DNA of 52,944 nucleotides from Pseudomonadota bacterium. GTDB lineage: Bacteria > Pseudomonadota > Gammaproteobacteria > Arenicellales > UBA868. Positions 41,586 to 49,692 of the stretch are shown in pieces; within the stretch, counting starts at the first letter, position 1; the number at the start of each line of letters is the position of its first letter. The position numbers and the translations under genes are program-made. The notes below the pieces were generated by a model, which did no database searches, was not told the origin of the DNA, and saw only the letters and a program-made list of their open reading frames with translations. The stretch covers positions 1 to 52,944 of the forward strand of contig JAERSQ010000171.1 of assembly GCA_016845525.1 (NCBI GenBank). The letters run 5' to 3'.

Positions 41586-42311
41586 ATGGATTTAGGCGTA
41601 AACATCGATCATGTCGCAACGCTCCGCCAGGCTCGAGGGACGGACTATCCCGATCCGGTCGAGGCTGTCCAGATTTGTGAGTCCAGCGGCGCGGATCTGA
41701 TTACGCTGCACCTTAGGGAAGACCGGCGTCATATTCAGGACCGGGATGTTTTTCGGATTCGTGATGTCATTACAACCCGCATGAACCTTGAAATGGCGGT
41801 TACCGCCGAAATGGATTCCATCGCACGGCAAGTACAGCCAGAAGACGTTTGTCTGGTGCCTGAAAAACGCGAAGAGCTCACCACGGAGGGAGGGCTCGAC
41901 GTACTAGGTCAGGAACAACTCCTGACCCCTTTCGTCAATGGACTGGAGTCAGTCGGTATCCGGGTTTCATTATTTATCGACCCCGACCCCGAGCAGATCA
42001 GAGCGAGTGCCAACACGGGCGCGAGCGCGGTAGAGTTGCACACAGGTGCCTATGCCGAGGCAGAAAGCCAGTCTGAAGCGGCGGATAAGGAACTCACACG
42101 CCTAATCGACGCAAGAGACCTGGGTCGATCACTGGGATTACGTGTCAACGCCGGACACGGCCTGCACTACGAGAATGTGCAGCCAATCGCCGCGATGACC
42201 GGCATTGCCGAACTCAACATCGGGCATGCAATTATTGCCCGGGCCGTGTTCTCAGGATTGGCGGCTGCGGTTCGGCAAATGCGCGACTTGATGAGCGCCG
42301 CTGGCGATTGA
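41586..42311 (+). CDS. pdxJ: Pyridoxine 5'-phosphate synthase
   Basis: PdxJ condenses 1-deoxyxylulose 5-phosphate with 3-amino-1-hydroxyacetone phosphate to form PNP, the last step of DXP-dependent vitamin B6 synthesis. Motifs: [78 protein letters not shown] and [13 protein letters not shown]. The 241-residue length fits E. coli (243). The ATG follows AAAGGAA. acpS, which often follows pdxJ, is absent; yggX converges instead after 2 bp. Identification is firm. Confidence 0.97.
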   Translation: MDLGVNIDHVATLRQARGTDYPDPVEAVQICESSGADLITLHLREDRRHIQDRDVFRIRDVITTRMNLEMAVTAEMDSIARQVQPEDVCLVPEKREELTTEGGLDVLGQEQLLTPFVNGLESVGIRVSLFIDPDPEQIRASANTGASAVELHTGAYAEAESQSEAADKELTRLIDARDLGRSLGLRVNAGHGLHYENVQPIAAMTGIAELNIGHAIIARAVFSGLAAAVRQMRDLMSAAGD

Positions 42312-42313
42312 AT

Positions 42314-42589
42314 TTATTTCTTTCGCGGAGCAAAACCTTCCGGCGTCGCCCCGAGGTCGCCTTCGCCAAATAAAAACCCGAGCATGTGCTGCTCAAGCAG
42401 TTCGATGGCTTGAGGGTCTGCGGTACTTAACTGGTTCTCGTTGATGATAAGTACCTGCCTTTGCAACCACTGCTGCCAACCGTCGGCCGAAACGTTCTCG
42501 AATATCCGCTGGCCGAGTTCCCCCGGGTAGGGCGGGCTTTCAAGACCGTCTGCTTCCTCCTTGAGGACCGTGCAGTTGACTCGTCTCAT
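42314..42589 (-). CDS. yggX: Probable Fe(2+)-trafficking protein YggX
   Basis: YggX is a small protein linked to iron handling and oxidative protection of Fe-S clusters. The 91-residue product aligns well with E. coli YggX: Cys6 in VNCTVL (Cys7 in E. coli), YPGELGQRIFENVS, WQQWLQRQVLIINENQLS and LLEQHMLGFLFGEG. Length is the same as E. coli YggX. In E. coli it is next to mutY; here it is 2 bp from the pdxJ stop, tail to tail, and divergent from an A-type Fe-S carrier gene, which makes an iron/Fe-S context plausible. Identification is firm at family level. Confidence 0.94.
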   Translation of the reverse strand: MRRVNCTVLKEEADGLESPPYPGELGQRIFENVSADGWQQWLQRQVLIINENQLSTADPQAIELLEQHMLGFLFGEGDLGATPEGFAPRKK

Positions 42590-42625
42590 GGTAAGATGAT
42601 CTTTATTATTTCCGGACTGTCCCTT

Positions 42626-42647
42626 AGGTATGCCGGCAAAAATACCT
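42626..42647. repeat. Inverted repeat between yggX and the A-type carrier gene
   Basis: AGGTAT (42626-42631) and ATACCT (42642-42647) are perfect inverted halves with a 10-bp centre, in the 115-bp divergent region. A dyad of this size could be an operator, but it does not match a site I recognise, including IscR or Fur boxes. Confidence 0.3.
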
Positions 42648-42704
42648 TCCAGCGACTAAGGGGCTGGGCCAAAGTCTACAGGTAAAAACACGAAGGTGCG
42701 TGAT

Positions 42705-43073
42705 ATGAGCGAATCAATCGAAGTCTCGTCAGAACTTGGAATCTCGGTTACAGCCTCTGCAAAAGCCAAGATTGCCGAGTTACTTTCTAATGCCGACGAA
42801 TCCCATAGCGCGGTTCGGGTTTTTGTCAGCGGCGGCGGCTGCGGCGGGATGAGCTACGGCATGACCTTCGCTGAATCGGTTTCTGGCAAGGATCGGTTCC
42901 TGAATGACGAGAGGGGTTTCGCGCTGACAATCGACCCGGTGGCTTTCTCCTATCTACAGGGAGCCGAGATTGACTTTCAGGACAGCGATGTCAATGCCAC
43001 GTTTGTTTTTAATAACGTGTTTCAGGCGGTCGGCGGGAGTGGCGCCTGTTCGGGGTGCGGCGGGGCGCACTAA
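42705..43073 (+). CDS. A-type iron-sulfur cluster carrier (ErpA/IscA family)
   Basis: A-type carriers receive Fe-S clusters from a scaffold and pass them to apo-enzymes. The first ligand Cys46 is in SGGGCGGMSYGMTF. The usual C-terminal C-G-C pair is changed: here Cys115 and Cys118 are in GACSGCGGAH, a C-x2-C spacing. The fold otherwise matches: SVTASAKAKIAELL at the start and LTIDPVAFSYLQGAEIDF in the middle. I chose ATG 42705 (122 residues) because GAAGG lies 8 bp upstream; a GTG 9 bp earlier overlaps it. No isc or suf genes are near. ErpA is the likeliest subtype because it is stand-alone, but I do not assign the symbol. Confidence 0.88.
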   Translation: MSESIEVSSELGISVTASAKAKIAELLSNADESHSAVRVFVSGGGCGGMSYGMTFAESVSGKDRFLNDERGFALTIDPVAFSYLQGAEIDFQDSDVNATFVFNNVFQAVGGSGACSGCGGAH

Positions 43074-43145
43074 CCCAACGGCCCAGTTAACCAGACGGCC
43101 ACAACGCTACCCATAGCCCCAAACGGCGACCAAGCCGTAACCGGA

Positions 43146-44393
43146 GTGTCCAGGCTGCCCCAACCACGGGTTCTCCTCCTCGCCCCAGACCGCAGTTACC
43201 GCACGGCTTCCTATATCCGTGCGGCTGACGACCTTGATATCCATTTGACGGTTGCGTCCTGGGGGCGGGCTCCGCTCGCGCTGAATTCAGGCGGGATTCG
43301 CTTGGATCCCGACTCCATAGAGTCCGCCCTTGATCAGGTTCAGCAAGCGGCGACCCAGGCCCCGTTTTCGGCTGTGCTGGCTACTGACGACGCCACGGTG
43401 GGGCTCGCAAGTCAGATCTGCGAAAGACTTCATTTGCCGTCCAACGGAAAGCGAGCACGGGATGCCAGCCTCAATAAATCAGACTTCCGGAGATTTTGTC
43501 GAGAACAGGGTTTGGCGACCCCCGCTTTCAGCGTTATCCCTGATGGAGAGCCGAGTTCCCAGTTCTATGAGACGGTCAGCTACCCCTGCGTCGCCAAGCC
43601 GCTTTCGCTTTCGGCCAGCCGTGGGGTAATCCGCTGTGAAAACAAAAGTGAATTGTCGAAGGCGATTCCGAGAATTAGGCGGCTGCTGACCCAGGAAAAG
43701 CCCGATGCCGATCGATCCATCTTGGTCGAGGAGTATCTCGAGGGCAGGGAATATTCGGTCGAGGCAATATTGCGCGACGGGAGTCTCACGATAATCGCTA
43801 TCTTTGAAAAGCCCGACCCCATGACGGGACCGTTTTTTGAGGAGACCATTTATGTGACACCCCCGCGACTGTGTCCAGAAACCGTTTTCGCGATCGAGAC
43901 GGAACTGGTTAAAGTAACTGCAGCACTGGAATTTCGGGAAGGACCGCTGCATGCAGAGATCCGTATTCCCGGTGATTCAATAGCCTTCATCGAGGTCGCC
44001 AGCCGGACTATAGGCGGGCGGTGCGGCAAAGTCGTCGAATTCCTCACCGGTGCATCGCTTGAGATCTGGGTGCTGGCGAACGCGGTGAGGCGGCCTCTCC
44101 AACCAAGACACGCTCCCGGTGCGTTTGGGGTCATGATGATTCCAGTGCCGACGGCAGGCGTCCTGAGAAGGGTTGAGGGAATCAGCCAAGCCCGTAAGGT
44201 AAACGGGGTTGTCTCTGTTGAGGTCGACGTCCGGGAGGGGCAAAAATTGACTCCTTGGCCGGAAGGCGGCCCCTATCCGGGATTCATTTTCAGTCGAGGT
44301 GCCGATGCGGGTGATGCGGAACGCGCTCTACGCGCTGCACACAAGGAACTCGTTTTCGTCACGGCACCGGATCTGGCGGTCGAAGTCAGGTAG
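43146..44393 (+). CDS. ATP-grasp domain carboxylate-amine ligase-like protein
   Basis: An orphan ATP-grasp protein of 415 residues; the substrate is unknown. A Rossmann-like pre-ATP-grasp part (PRVLLLAP near residue 7) is followed by the ATP-grasp fold: YPCVAKPLSLSASRGVIRC (phosphate-binding Lys), SILVEEYLEGREYSVEAIL (adenine-binding strand) and FIEVASRTIGGRCG, where Glu is a metal ligand and the Asn of the usual E-x-N-x-R is replaced by Ala, as in many L-amino-acid ligase-like members. The C terminus resembles the biotin-carboxylase-like tail (PGFIFSRGAD). The start is GTG, with GGAG immediately before it. It could be an L-amino-acid ligase or a PurK-like enzyme; neighbours do not decide. 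Confidence 0.75.
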   Translation: MSRLPQPRVLLLAPDRSYRTASYIRAADDLDIHLTVASWGRAPLALNSGGIRLDPDSIESALDQVQQAATQAPFSAVLATDDATVGLASQICERLHLPSNGKRARDASLNKSDFRRFCREQGLATPAFSVIPDGEPSSQFYETVSYPCVAKPLSLSASRGVIRCENKSELSKAIPRIRRLLTQEKPDADRSILVEEYLEGREYSVEAILRDGSLTIIAIFEKPDPMTGPFFEETIYVTPPRLCPETVFAIETELVKVTAALEFREGPLHAEIRIPGDSIAFIEVASRTIGGRCGKVVEFLTGASLEIWVLANAVRRPLQPRHAPGAFGVMMIPVPTAGVLRRVEGISQARKVNGVVSVEVDVREGQKLTPWPEGGPYPGFIFSRGADAGDAERALRAAHKELVFVTAPDLAVEVR

Positions 44394-44619
44394 CGCGTAC
44401 CCCCCGCAAACAGTGAAACCGATCACCATCTTCGGCCGGCCCCGCCCACTAACTCCGTTCAGAATTCGCTAAGAACTTCGGCAAAGTCCCAAATCGACAC
44501 ATTTCTTGATCAGAAAACTTCTCTTAGCGTCAGCAGTGTGTCAATATCGCCGTATCTGAGGAAGCGGATTTACGCTTTTGCTCAGACGTTTTTGTTTTTC
44601 TAATTTACGGAGGATTTTC
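44394..44619 (+). other. Intergenic region upstream of livK
   Basis: This 226-bp gap separates the ATP-grasp gene from the transporter and must hold the transporter promoter, but I see no convincing -35/-10 pair at normal spacing. A 7-bp inverted repeat, CGCTAAG (44467-44473) with CTTAGCG (44523-44529), could be an operator. A small AAGCG/CGCTT hairpin lies at 44562-44577, followed by a T-rich run. No gene is apparent. Confidence 0.4.
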
Positions 44620-45804
44620 ATGAGGAAAATATTCTTGGCTCTGGTCTCGAGCGCGCTGCTCAGCGGCACCGCTCTGGCCGAAGAAGTGAAGATCGGCATC
44701 ATCCTCGGGTTCACCGGCCCCATTGAGTCTTTGACTCCCGATATGGGTGCAGGTGCCGAGCTCGCGATTGCTGAGGTCAATGGTGGAGGTGCGTTGCTCG
44801 GCGGCGCGTCCGTCAGCGGTGTTCGCGCCGATTCGACCTGTATCGATTCGGCAGCGGCCCAAGCGGCAGCAGAACGACTCATCACCTCGGACAAGGTCAA
44901 CGCCATTATGGGCGCGGATTGCTCCGGCGTGACAGGGGCAATTCTGGCGAACGTTGCGGTTCCCAATGGCGTGGTGATGATTTCCCCGTCCGCAACCTCT
45001 CCAGGCCTGTCCACTGCGGAAGACGATGGTCTGTTCTTTAGAACGGCGCCTTCTGATGCCCGGCAGGGGCAAGTGGTCGCCGATATCCTGATGGATCAAG
45101 GCTACAAGTCTGCGGCGCTGACTTACACCAATAATGACTATGGCAAGGGCCTCGCTGACAGTATCGAAAGCAACTTCACCGCAGCTGGCGGAACCATCAC
45201 CATCAATGCCGGTCACGAAGAAGGCAAGGGTGACTATAGTGCTGAGGTGGCTGCTTTGGCCCAAGCGGGTGGCGATATCCTGATTGTCGCGGGATACCTC
45301 GACCAGGGCGGCAAAGCCATTATTCAGGGTTCCCTGGATACGGGTGCCTTTGACGTGTTCTATCTGCCGGACGGCATGATTGGCGACTCGCTGCCCCAGG
45401 CAATTGGCTCCGGACTGGACGGATCTATCGGTGCGGTTCCCGGAACTGACAGCCCCGGTGCATCCATGTTCGTCGAGTTGGCCAGCGCGGCCGGCTTTAA
45501 AGGTGACGGACCTTTTGCTCCCGAGTCTTACGATGCTGCCGCGCTGATTATGCTGGCGATGCAGGCTGCCGGATCCAGCAACAGTCAGGACTTCAAAGCC
45601 AAGGTCATGGAAGTCGCTAATGCGCCCGGTAAGAAGGTCTACCCAGGCGATCTCAACGCCGCACTTGAGTACATCGCAGGCGGCGGTGACGTCGACTACG
45701 TTGGCGCCTCTGCGGTAGAGCTGATTGGTCCCGGCGAATCTGCGGGCAGTTACCGTCAGATTCTCATCGACGGTGGCAAGAACACCACGGTGGGGTATCG
45801 CTAG
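44620..45804 (+). CDS. livK: ABC transporter substrate-binding protein, branched-chain amino acid type
   Basis: This is a periplasmic binding protein (PBP type I, LivJ/LivK-like) that delivers ligand to LivHM. From ATG 44620 (after ACGGAGG at 44607-44613, 6 bp spacing) it is 394 residues, with a signal peptide MRKIFLALVSSALLSGTALA cleaved before EEVK. Mature features: KIGIILGFTGPIESLTPDMG, the GAELAIAEVNGGG block and SPSATSPGLST. The ligand is probably a branched-chain or other hydrophobic amino acid, but the family also takes amides and urea, so specificity is not proven. It is followed by a strong terminator and then livG-F-H-M. A long antisense reading frame on the opposite strand is a coding shadow. 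Confidence 0.88.
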   Translation: MRKIFLALVSSALLSGTALAEEVKIGIILGFTGPIESLTPDMGAGAELAIAEVNGGGALLGGASVSGVRADSTCIDSAAAQAAAERLITSDKVNAIMGADCSGVTGAILANVAVPNGVVMISPSATSPGLSTAEDDGLFFRTAPSDARQGQVVADILMDQGYKSAALTYTNNDYGKGLADSIESNFTAAGGTITINAGHEEGKGDYSAEVAALAQAGGDILIVAGYLDQGGKAIIQGSLDTGAFDVFYLPDGMIGDSLPQAIGSGLDGSIGAVPGTDSPGASMFVELASAAGFKGDGPFAPESYDAAALIMLAMQAAGSSNSQDFKAKVMEVANAPGKKVYPGDLNAALEYIAGGGDVDYVGASAVELIGPGESAGSYRQILIDGGKNTTVGYR

Positions 45805-45815
45805 ACACCTGAAAT

Positions 45816-45847
45816 ACGGCCCGGGGTTGCCCGGGCCGTTTTTTTTT
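45816..45847 (+). terminator. Rho-independent terminator after livK
   Basis: A perfect 10-bp stem ACGGCCCGGG (45816-45825) and CCCGGGCCGT (45830-45839) encloses a GTTG loop and is followed by a run of nine T (45839-45847). It begins 12 bp after the livK stop. It would end most livK transcripts, giving more binding protein than membrane parts; livG-F-H-M transcription would be readthrough or a separate promoter. Confidence 0.9.
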
Positions 45848-46634
45848 GCCGGTTTCACCTCGATTGCTGGATATTCAAAACCTCTGTAAGCACTTCGGCG
45901 GCATCCACGCCGTTGAAAACGCTTCTTTGTCGATTGAGCAGGGAAGCATCACCGGATTGATCGGCCCGAACGGGGCGGGGAAAACCACACTCTTCAACGT
46001 TATCGCCGGCGTCCATCCGCCTGATTCCGGGACGGTTATTTTTGACGGCGAGGACATCACGGGCAGAAAACCGCATGAACTGTTCGCGCGGGGTATTCTG
46101 CGAACCTTTCAGATAGCGCACGAATTCTCGTCATTAACGGTTCGCGAAAATCTCATGGTGGTTCCAGGCTCGCAGTCAGGCGAGCGGCTTGTGGACACCT
46201 GGCTAAAGCCGAACCAGGTCAAAGCCGAGGAAGAGAAACTCTTCAGTCGCGCTGCTGAGGTGATCGATTTTCTTCAGCTGAGTACCGTAGCAGATGAACT
46301 AGCCGGCAACCTCTCCGGTGGACAAAAGAAACTGCTAGAACTCGGCCGAACCATGATGGCTGAGCCCAAGCTGGTCTTTCTGGATGAAGTCGGCGCAGGG
46401 GTAAACCGCACACTCCTGGCCACGATCGGGGATGCTATTTTGCGACTCAATCGGGAGAAGGGGTATACGTTTTGCATGATCGAACATGACATGGACTTCA
46501 TCTCGCGTCTGTGCAACCCGGTCGTAGTAATGGCCGCCGGCGGTGTCTTGACTCGAGGAAGCCCGGAAGAAGTCATGAACAATGAGGCTGTGATTGAGGC
46601 TTATCTTGGGACCGGCAGAAAGCACCAACGCTAG
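45846..46634 (+). CDS. livG: Branched-chain amino acid ABC transporter ATP-binding protein LivG
   Basis: One of two ATPases energizing LivHM. Walker A is GLIGPNGAGKTTLFNV, signature NLSGGQKKLLELGR, Walker B LVFLDEVGAGVN and the switch His in CMIEHDMDF. LivG-type features are the FGGIHAVENASLSIEQG start and RTFQIAHEFSSLTVREN. Start uncertain: TTG 45846 lies in the terminator T run and gives 262 residues; TTG 45864 removes 6. Neither has a clear ribosome binding site. In place of the usual Asp-Glu-Pro after Walker B there is DEVGAGV, so the Pro is Val. livF follows after 9 bp. Confidence 0.93.
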   Translation: MPVSPRLLDIQNLCKHFGGIHAVENASLSIEQGSITGLIGPNGAGKTTLFNVIAGVHPPDSGTVIFDGEDITGRKPHELFARGILRTFQIAHEFSSLTVRENLMVVPGSQSGERLVDTWLKPNQVKAEEEKLFSRAAEVIDFLQLSTVADELAGNLSGGQKKLLELGRTMMAEPKLVFLDEVGAGVNRTLLATIGDAILRLNREKGYTFCMIEHDMDFISRLCNPVVVMAAGGVLTRGSPEEVMNNEAVIEAYLGTGRKHQR

Positions 46635-46643
46635 TTTTTTGAT

Positions 46644-47348
46644 ATGAGTTTTCTTCAGGGCGAATCTTTATATGGCGGATATGGCGGGGCTGACATCCTC
46701 CATGGCTGCAGCATTGCCGTCAACAAAGGGGAAGTTGCGGTTGTCGTGGGTCCCAATGGGGCCGGCAAGTCGACCGCGATGAAGGCGATGTTCGGGATGC
46801 TCGACCTTCGCGAGGGTTCCGTTGAGCTAGACGGTCAGGATATCTCCAGTCTTCCACCGCAGGAGCGCGTTACGCTTGGGATGGGTTTTGTTCCACAAAA
46901 TGCCAACGTCTTCACCTCGATGACGGTTGAGGAGAACCTTGAGATGGGCGCGTTTATCCGTCGGGATGACTTTCGACCGACCCTGGAACAGGTTTTTTCG
47001 CTTTTTCCTGTCCTGGCAGAAAAGCGCAGTCAACCCGCCGGGGAACTGTCCGGCGGCCAGCGACAGCAGGTGGCGGTGGGTCGCGCCCTGATGACCCAGC
47101 CCAGCGTGTTGATGCTGGATGAGCCGACCGCCGGGGTGTCGCCGATTGTCATGGATGAACTGTTTGATCGTATTATCGAGATCGCCAAAACCGGGATCGC
47201 CATACTGATGGTTGAGCAGAACGCCAGACAGGCTCTGGAGATTGCGGATCGCGGATTCGTTTTGGTCCAGGGACGTAACCGCTACACTGACACGGGGGAA
47301 GCGCTCCTGGCAGATCCCGAAGTACGCAAATCCTTTCTCGGGGGGTGA
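46644..47348 (+). CDS. livF: Branched-chain amino acid ABC transporter ATP-binding protein LivF
   Basis: The second ATPase of the transporter, 234 residues, normal for LivF (237). Walker A VVGPNGAGKSTAMKA, signature ELSGGQRQQVAVGRALM, Walker B VLMLDEPTAGVSP and switch His region MVEQNARQALEIADRG. The LivF-type FVPQNANVFTSMTVEENLEM is present. ATG 46644 lies 9 bp after the livG stop. Its own stop overlaps the livH GTG (GTGA), so translation of ATPases and permeases is coupled. Identification is firm. Confidence 0.94.
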   Translation: MSFLQGESLYGGYGGADILHGCSIAVNKGEVAVVVGPNGAGKSTAMKAMFGMLDLREGSVELDGQDISSLPPQERVTLGMGFVPQNANVFTSMTVEENLEMGAFIRRDDFRPTLEQVFSLFPVLAEKRSQPAGELSGGQRQQVAVGRALMTQPSVLMLDEPTAGVSPIVMDELFDRIIEIAKTGIAILMVEQNARQALEIADRGFVLVQGRNRYTDTGEALLADPEVRKSFLGG

Positions 47349-48367
47349 GTGACGTGAGCGACATCCTGAATGCGCTGGTTCTCCTGGGAAATTTTGTCCT
47401 CGTGCCCGGCCTGGCTTACGGCAGTCAACTTGCCCTCGGCGCACTCGGCGTGACGATGATCTACGCCGTGCTGCGCTTTTCCAATTTTGCGCATGGGGAA
47501 ACCATGTCTTTTGGCGCCATGATTACGATCCTCGCAACGTGGTGGCTGCAGGGCAGGGGCGTCACGTTTGGCCCCCTCCCCACCGCACTTTTGGCTTTGC
47601 CCGTTGGAATTGCCGGTACCGTTCTGATGTGCCTGCTGCTTGATCGGGTTGTCTATCGGTACTACCGGCGAGAGAAAGCGAGCCCGGTAACCTACTTGAT
47701 CGTTTCTGTGGGCATCCTGTTTGTATTGAGCGGACTCGTCCGCTTTGTCATCGGCCCCCAGGACAGAGTGTTTGCCGACGGCGAGCGCTTCATTATGAAG
47801 GCCCGAACCTTCAAACAGATGACAGGCCTCGATCAGGGGCTCGCCATCAAAACCACCCAGGGCGTAACGGTGGTGACCGCTCTCATTATTGTGGCACTGA
47901 TCTTCTGGTTCCTGAACCGGACCCGAACCGGAAAATCAATGCGCGCCTATTCTGATAACGAGGATCTCGCATTGCTGTCGGGCATCAATCCCGGCAAGGT
48001 CGTTGCCATTACCTGGGTAATTACAGGGGCTCTGGCCGCGGTCGCGGGGGCCTTGTATGGCCTGGACAAAGGCTATAAGCCTTTTACCTACCTGGGACTG
48101 GTGCTGCCCATTTTTGCCTCGGCCATTGTGGGCGGGGTCGGCAATCCACTCGGCGCGATTGCGGGCGGTTTTGTCGTGGCGTTTTCGGAACTTTTACTGA
48201 CCTTTGCCTATAAGCGGGTGATTGCGTATCTGACGCCTGGCGACTGGGTGCCGGAAGGGCTCGTCCAACTTCTCTCCACAGATTACAAGCTGGCGGTGTC
48301 ATTCGTGATCCTGGTTATCGTGTTGCTGGTCAAGCCCACCGGCATGTTTAGCGGAAAAACGCTATGA
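47345..48367 (+). CDS. livH: Branched-chain amino acid ABC transporter permease LivH
   Basis: Inner-membrane permease of the LivH family, 340 residues (E. coli 308). About eight hydrophobic segments are seen. Signatures: LAYGSQLALGALGVTMIYAV, FSNFAHGETMSFGAM, the EAA-like GKSMRAYSDNEDLALLSGIN and GGVGNPLGAIAGGFVVAF. Start GTG overlaps the livF stop; a GTG 9 bp later is possible. The stop overlaps livM (ATGA). The extra length over E. coli lies in loops. Identification is firm; ligand unknown. Confidence 0.92.
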   Translation: MSDVSDILNALVLLGNFVLVPGLAYGSQLALGALGVTMIYAVLRFSNFAHGETMSFGAMITILATWWLQGRGVTFGPLPTALLALPVGIAGTVLMCLLLDRVVYRYYRREKASPVTYLIVSVGILFVLSGLVRFVIGPQDRVFADGERFIMKARTFKQMTGLDQGLAIKTTQGVTVVTALIIVALIFWFLNRTRTGKSMRAYSDNEDLALLSGINPGKVVAITWVITGALAAVAGALYGLDKGYKPFTYLGLVLPIFASAIVGGVGNPLGAIAGGFVVAFSELLLTFAYKRVIAYLTPGDWVPEGLVQLLSTDYKLAVSFVILVIVLLVKPTGMFSGKTL

Positions 48368-49677
48368 GCACGAACCTGCGCAATCTTTTGCTGTTTGCTG
48401 CAATGGGTACTTTGCTTATTGCGGTCGGGGTCATCCAAAGCGCAAATGTGGCACTCGCCATCCTCAATCTTTGCCTTATCTCGGCCATCATGACCCTTGG
48501 GGTCAACATTCAATGGGGTTACGCCGGCCTGTTCAATGCCGGCGTCATGGGCTTTGCCGCGCTGGGCGGACTTGCTGCGGTCGTTGTGTCATTCCCGCCG
48601 GTCTCTGACGCGTGGGCAGTAGGCGGATTAAGAGCAATGCTGGGCTTGGCGACGGGTGCGATTGCGGCGGTCCTGGCTATTCTCGCCTTTAAAACAATCC
48701 CCGGCAGTCGGCGGACTCGCGGCTGGGCCGCGGCAGTCGTGGCACTGGCAGGTGTCGTCCTGATGCGTTTCATTCTCGATCCTGCGGTCGACGCGATCGA
48801 AGCGGTCGAACCAGCCAAGACAGGTTTCCTCGGCGGTTTGGGCCTGCCGATTGCATTGTCCTGGATTGCGGGAGGCGCTTTTGCAGCCCTGGCAGCGTGG
48901 GGCATCGGCAAGATCGCCCTGGGACTGCGCTCGGACTATCTGGCGATTGCAACACTCGGCATCTCCGAGATCATTATTTACTTTCTGAAAAACGAGGACT
49001 GGTTGGCCCGCGGGGTGAAGAATGTGAATGGACTGCCCCGGCCGGTCCCCTACGAGATTGAGCTTCAAAAGACAGTGTGGGTTCAGGAACTCGCTGCCCG
49101 ACTCGACTTCAACGTGATTGAACTGTCCTCAATCATCGTTAAGTTAAGTTACGCGGGGCTTTTTATACTGGTTCTGGCGATCGTATTCTGGCTGTCTGAA
49201 CGGGCATTAAAGTCTCCCTGGGGTCGCATGATGCGGGCAATTCGCGATAACGAAGTGGCGGCAAGCGCCATGGGGAAAGATGTCACCTGGCGGCACCTTC
49301 AGGTCTTTGTGCTGGGGTCTGCTGTTATAGGGCTCGCTGGCGCTATGCTGACGACGCTAGATGGTATCTTCACCCCGGCCTCCTACCAGCCGTTGAGATT
49401 CACGTTCCTCATCTGGGTGATGGTGATCATCGGCGGGTCCGGAAACAACCTTGGCTCAATCCTTGGGGGTTTCGTAATCTGGTTCTTCTGGATTGAAGCA
49501 GAGCCTATCGGGCTTGCAGTCATCGAGCTGCTCACCGCAGGCATGGCTGCAGACAGTGCGTTACGGCTGCACCTCATTGAAAACGCCGCGCACACCCGGC
49601 TCGCCACAATGGGCGTAGTGCTGTTGCTGGTGTTACGCTTCTCCCCTCGAGGTCTTATTCCCGAGAGAGACAAATAG
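48364..49677 (+). CDS. livM: Branched-chain amino acid ABC transporter permease LivM
   Basis: The second permease, 437 residues, with about ten hydrophobic segments. Signatures: TLGVNIQWGYAGLFNAGVMG, RSDYLAIATLGISEII, GRMMRAIRDNEVAASAMGKD (the cytoplasmic coupling loop) and WVMVIIGGSGNNLGSILGGF. The ATG overlaps the livH stop by 4 bp. It ends the K-G-F-H-M cluster and converges on the DapA-family gene after 15 bp. Order differs from E. coli livKHMGF. Identification is firm at family level. Confidence 0.92.
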   Translation: MSTNLRNLLLFAAMGTLLIAVGVIQSANVALAILNLCLISAIMTLGVNIQWGYAGLFNAGVMGFAALGGLAAVVVSFPPVSDAWAVGGLRAMLGLATGAIAAVLAILAFKTIPGSRRTRGWAAAVVALAGVVLMRFILDPAVDAIEAVEPAKTGFLGGLGLPIALSWIAGGAFAALAAWGIGKIALGLRSDYLAIATLGISEIIIYFLKNEDWLARGVKNVNGLPRPVPYEIELQKTVWVQELAARLDFNVIELSSIIVKLSYAGLFILVLAIVFWLSERALKSPWGRMMRAIRDNEVAASAMGKDVTWRHLQVFVLGSAVIGLAGAMLTTLDGIFTPASYQPLRFTFLIWVMVIIGGSGNNLGSILGGFVIWFFWIEAEPIGLAVIELLTAGMAADSALRLHLIENAAHTRLATMGVVLLLVLRFSPRGLIPERDK

Positions 49678-49692
49678 GCTCGTCAAATCCTT

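Noticed and set aside
42576-42597. TTGACT and TAAGAT as a promoter for the A-type carrier gene
   Set aside because: The spacing is only 10 bp, too short for sigma-70.
44605-45858. Long open frame (417 codons) on the minus strand opposite livK
   Set aside because: It lies fully antisense to a well supported binding-protein gene; its protein has no recognisable domain and the frame is a by-product of codon bias.
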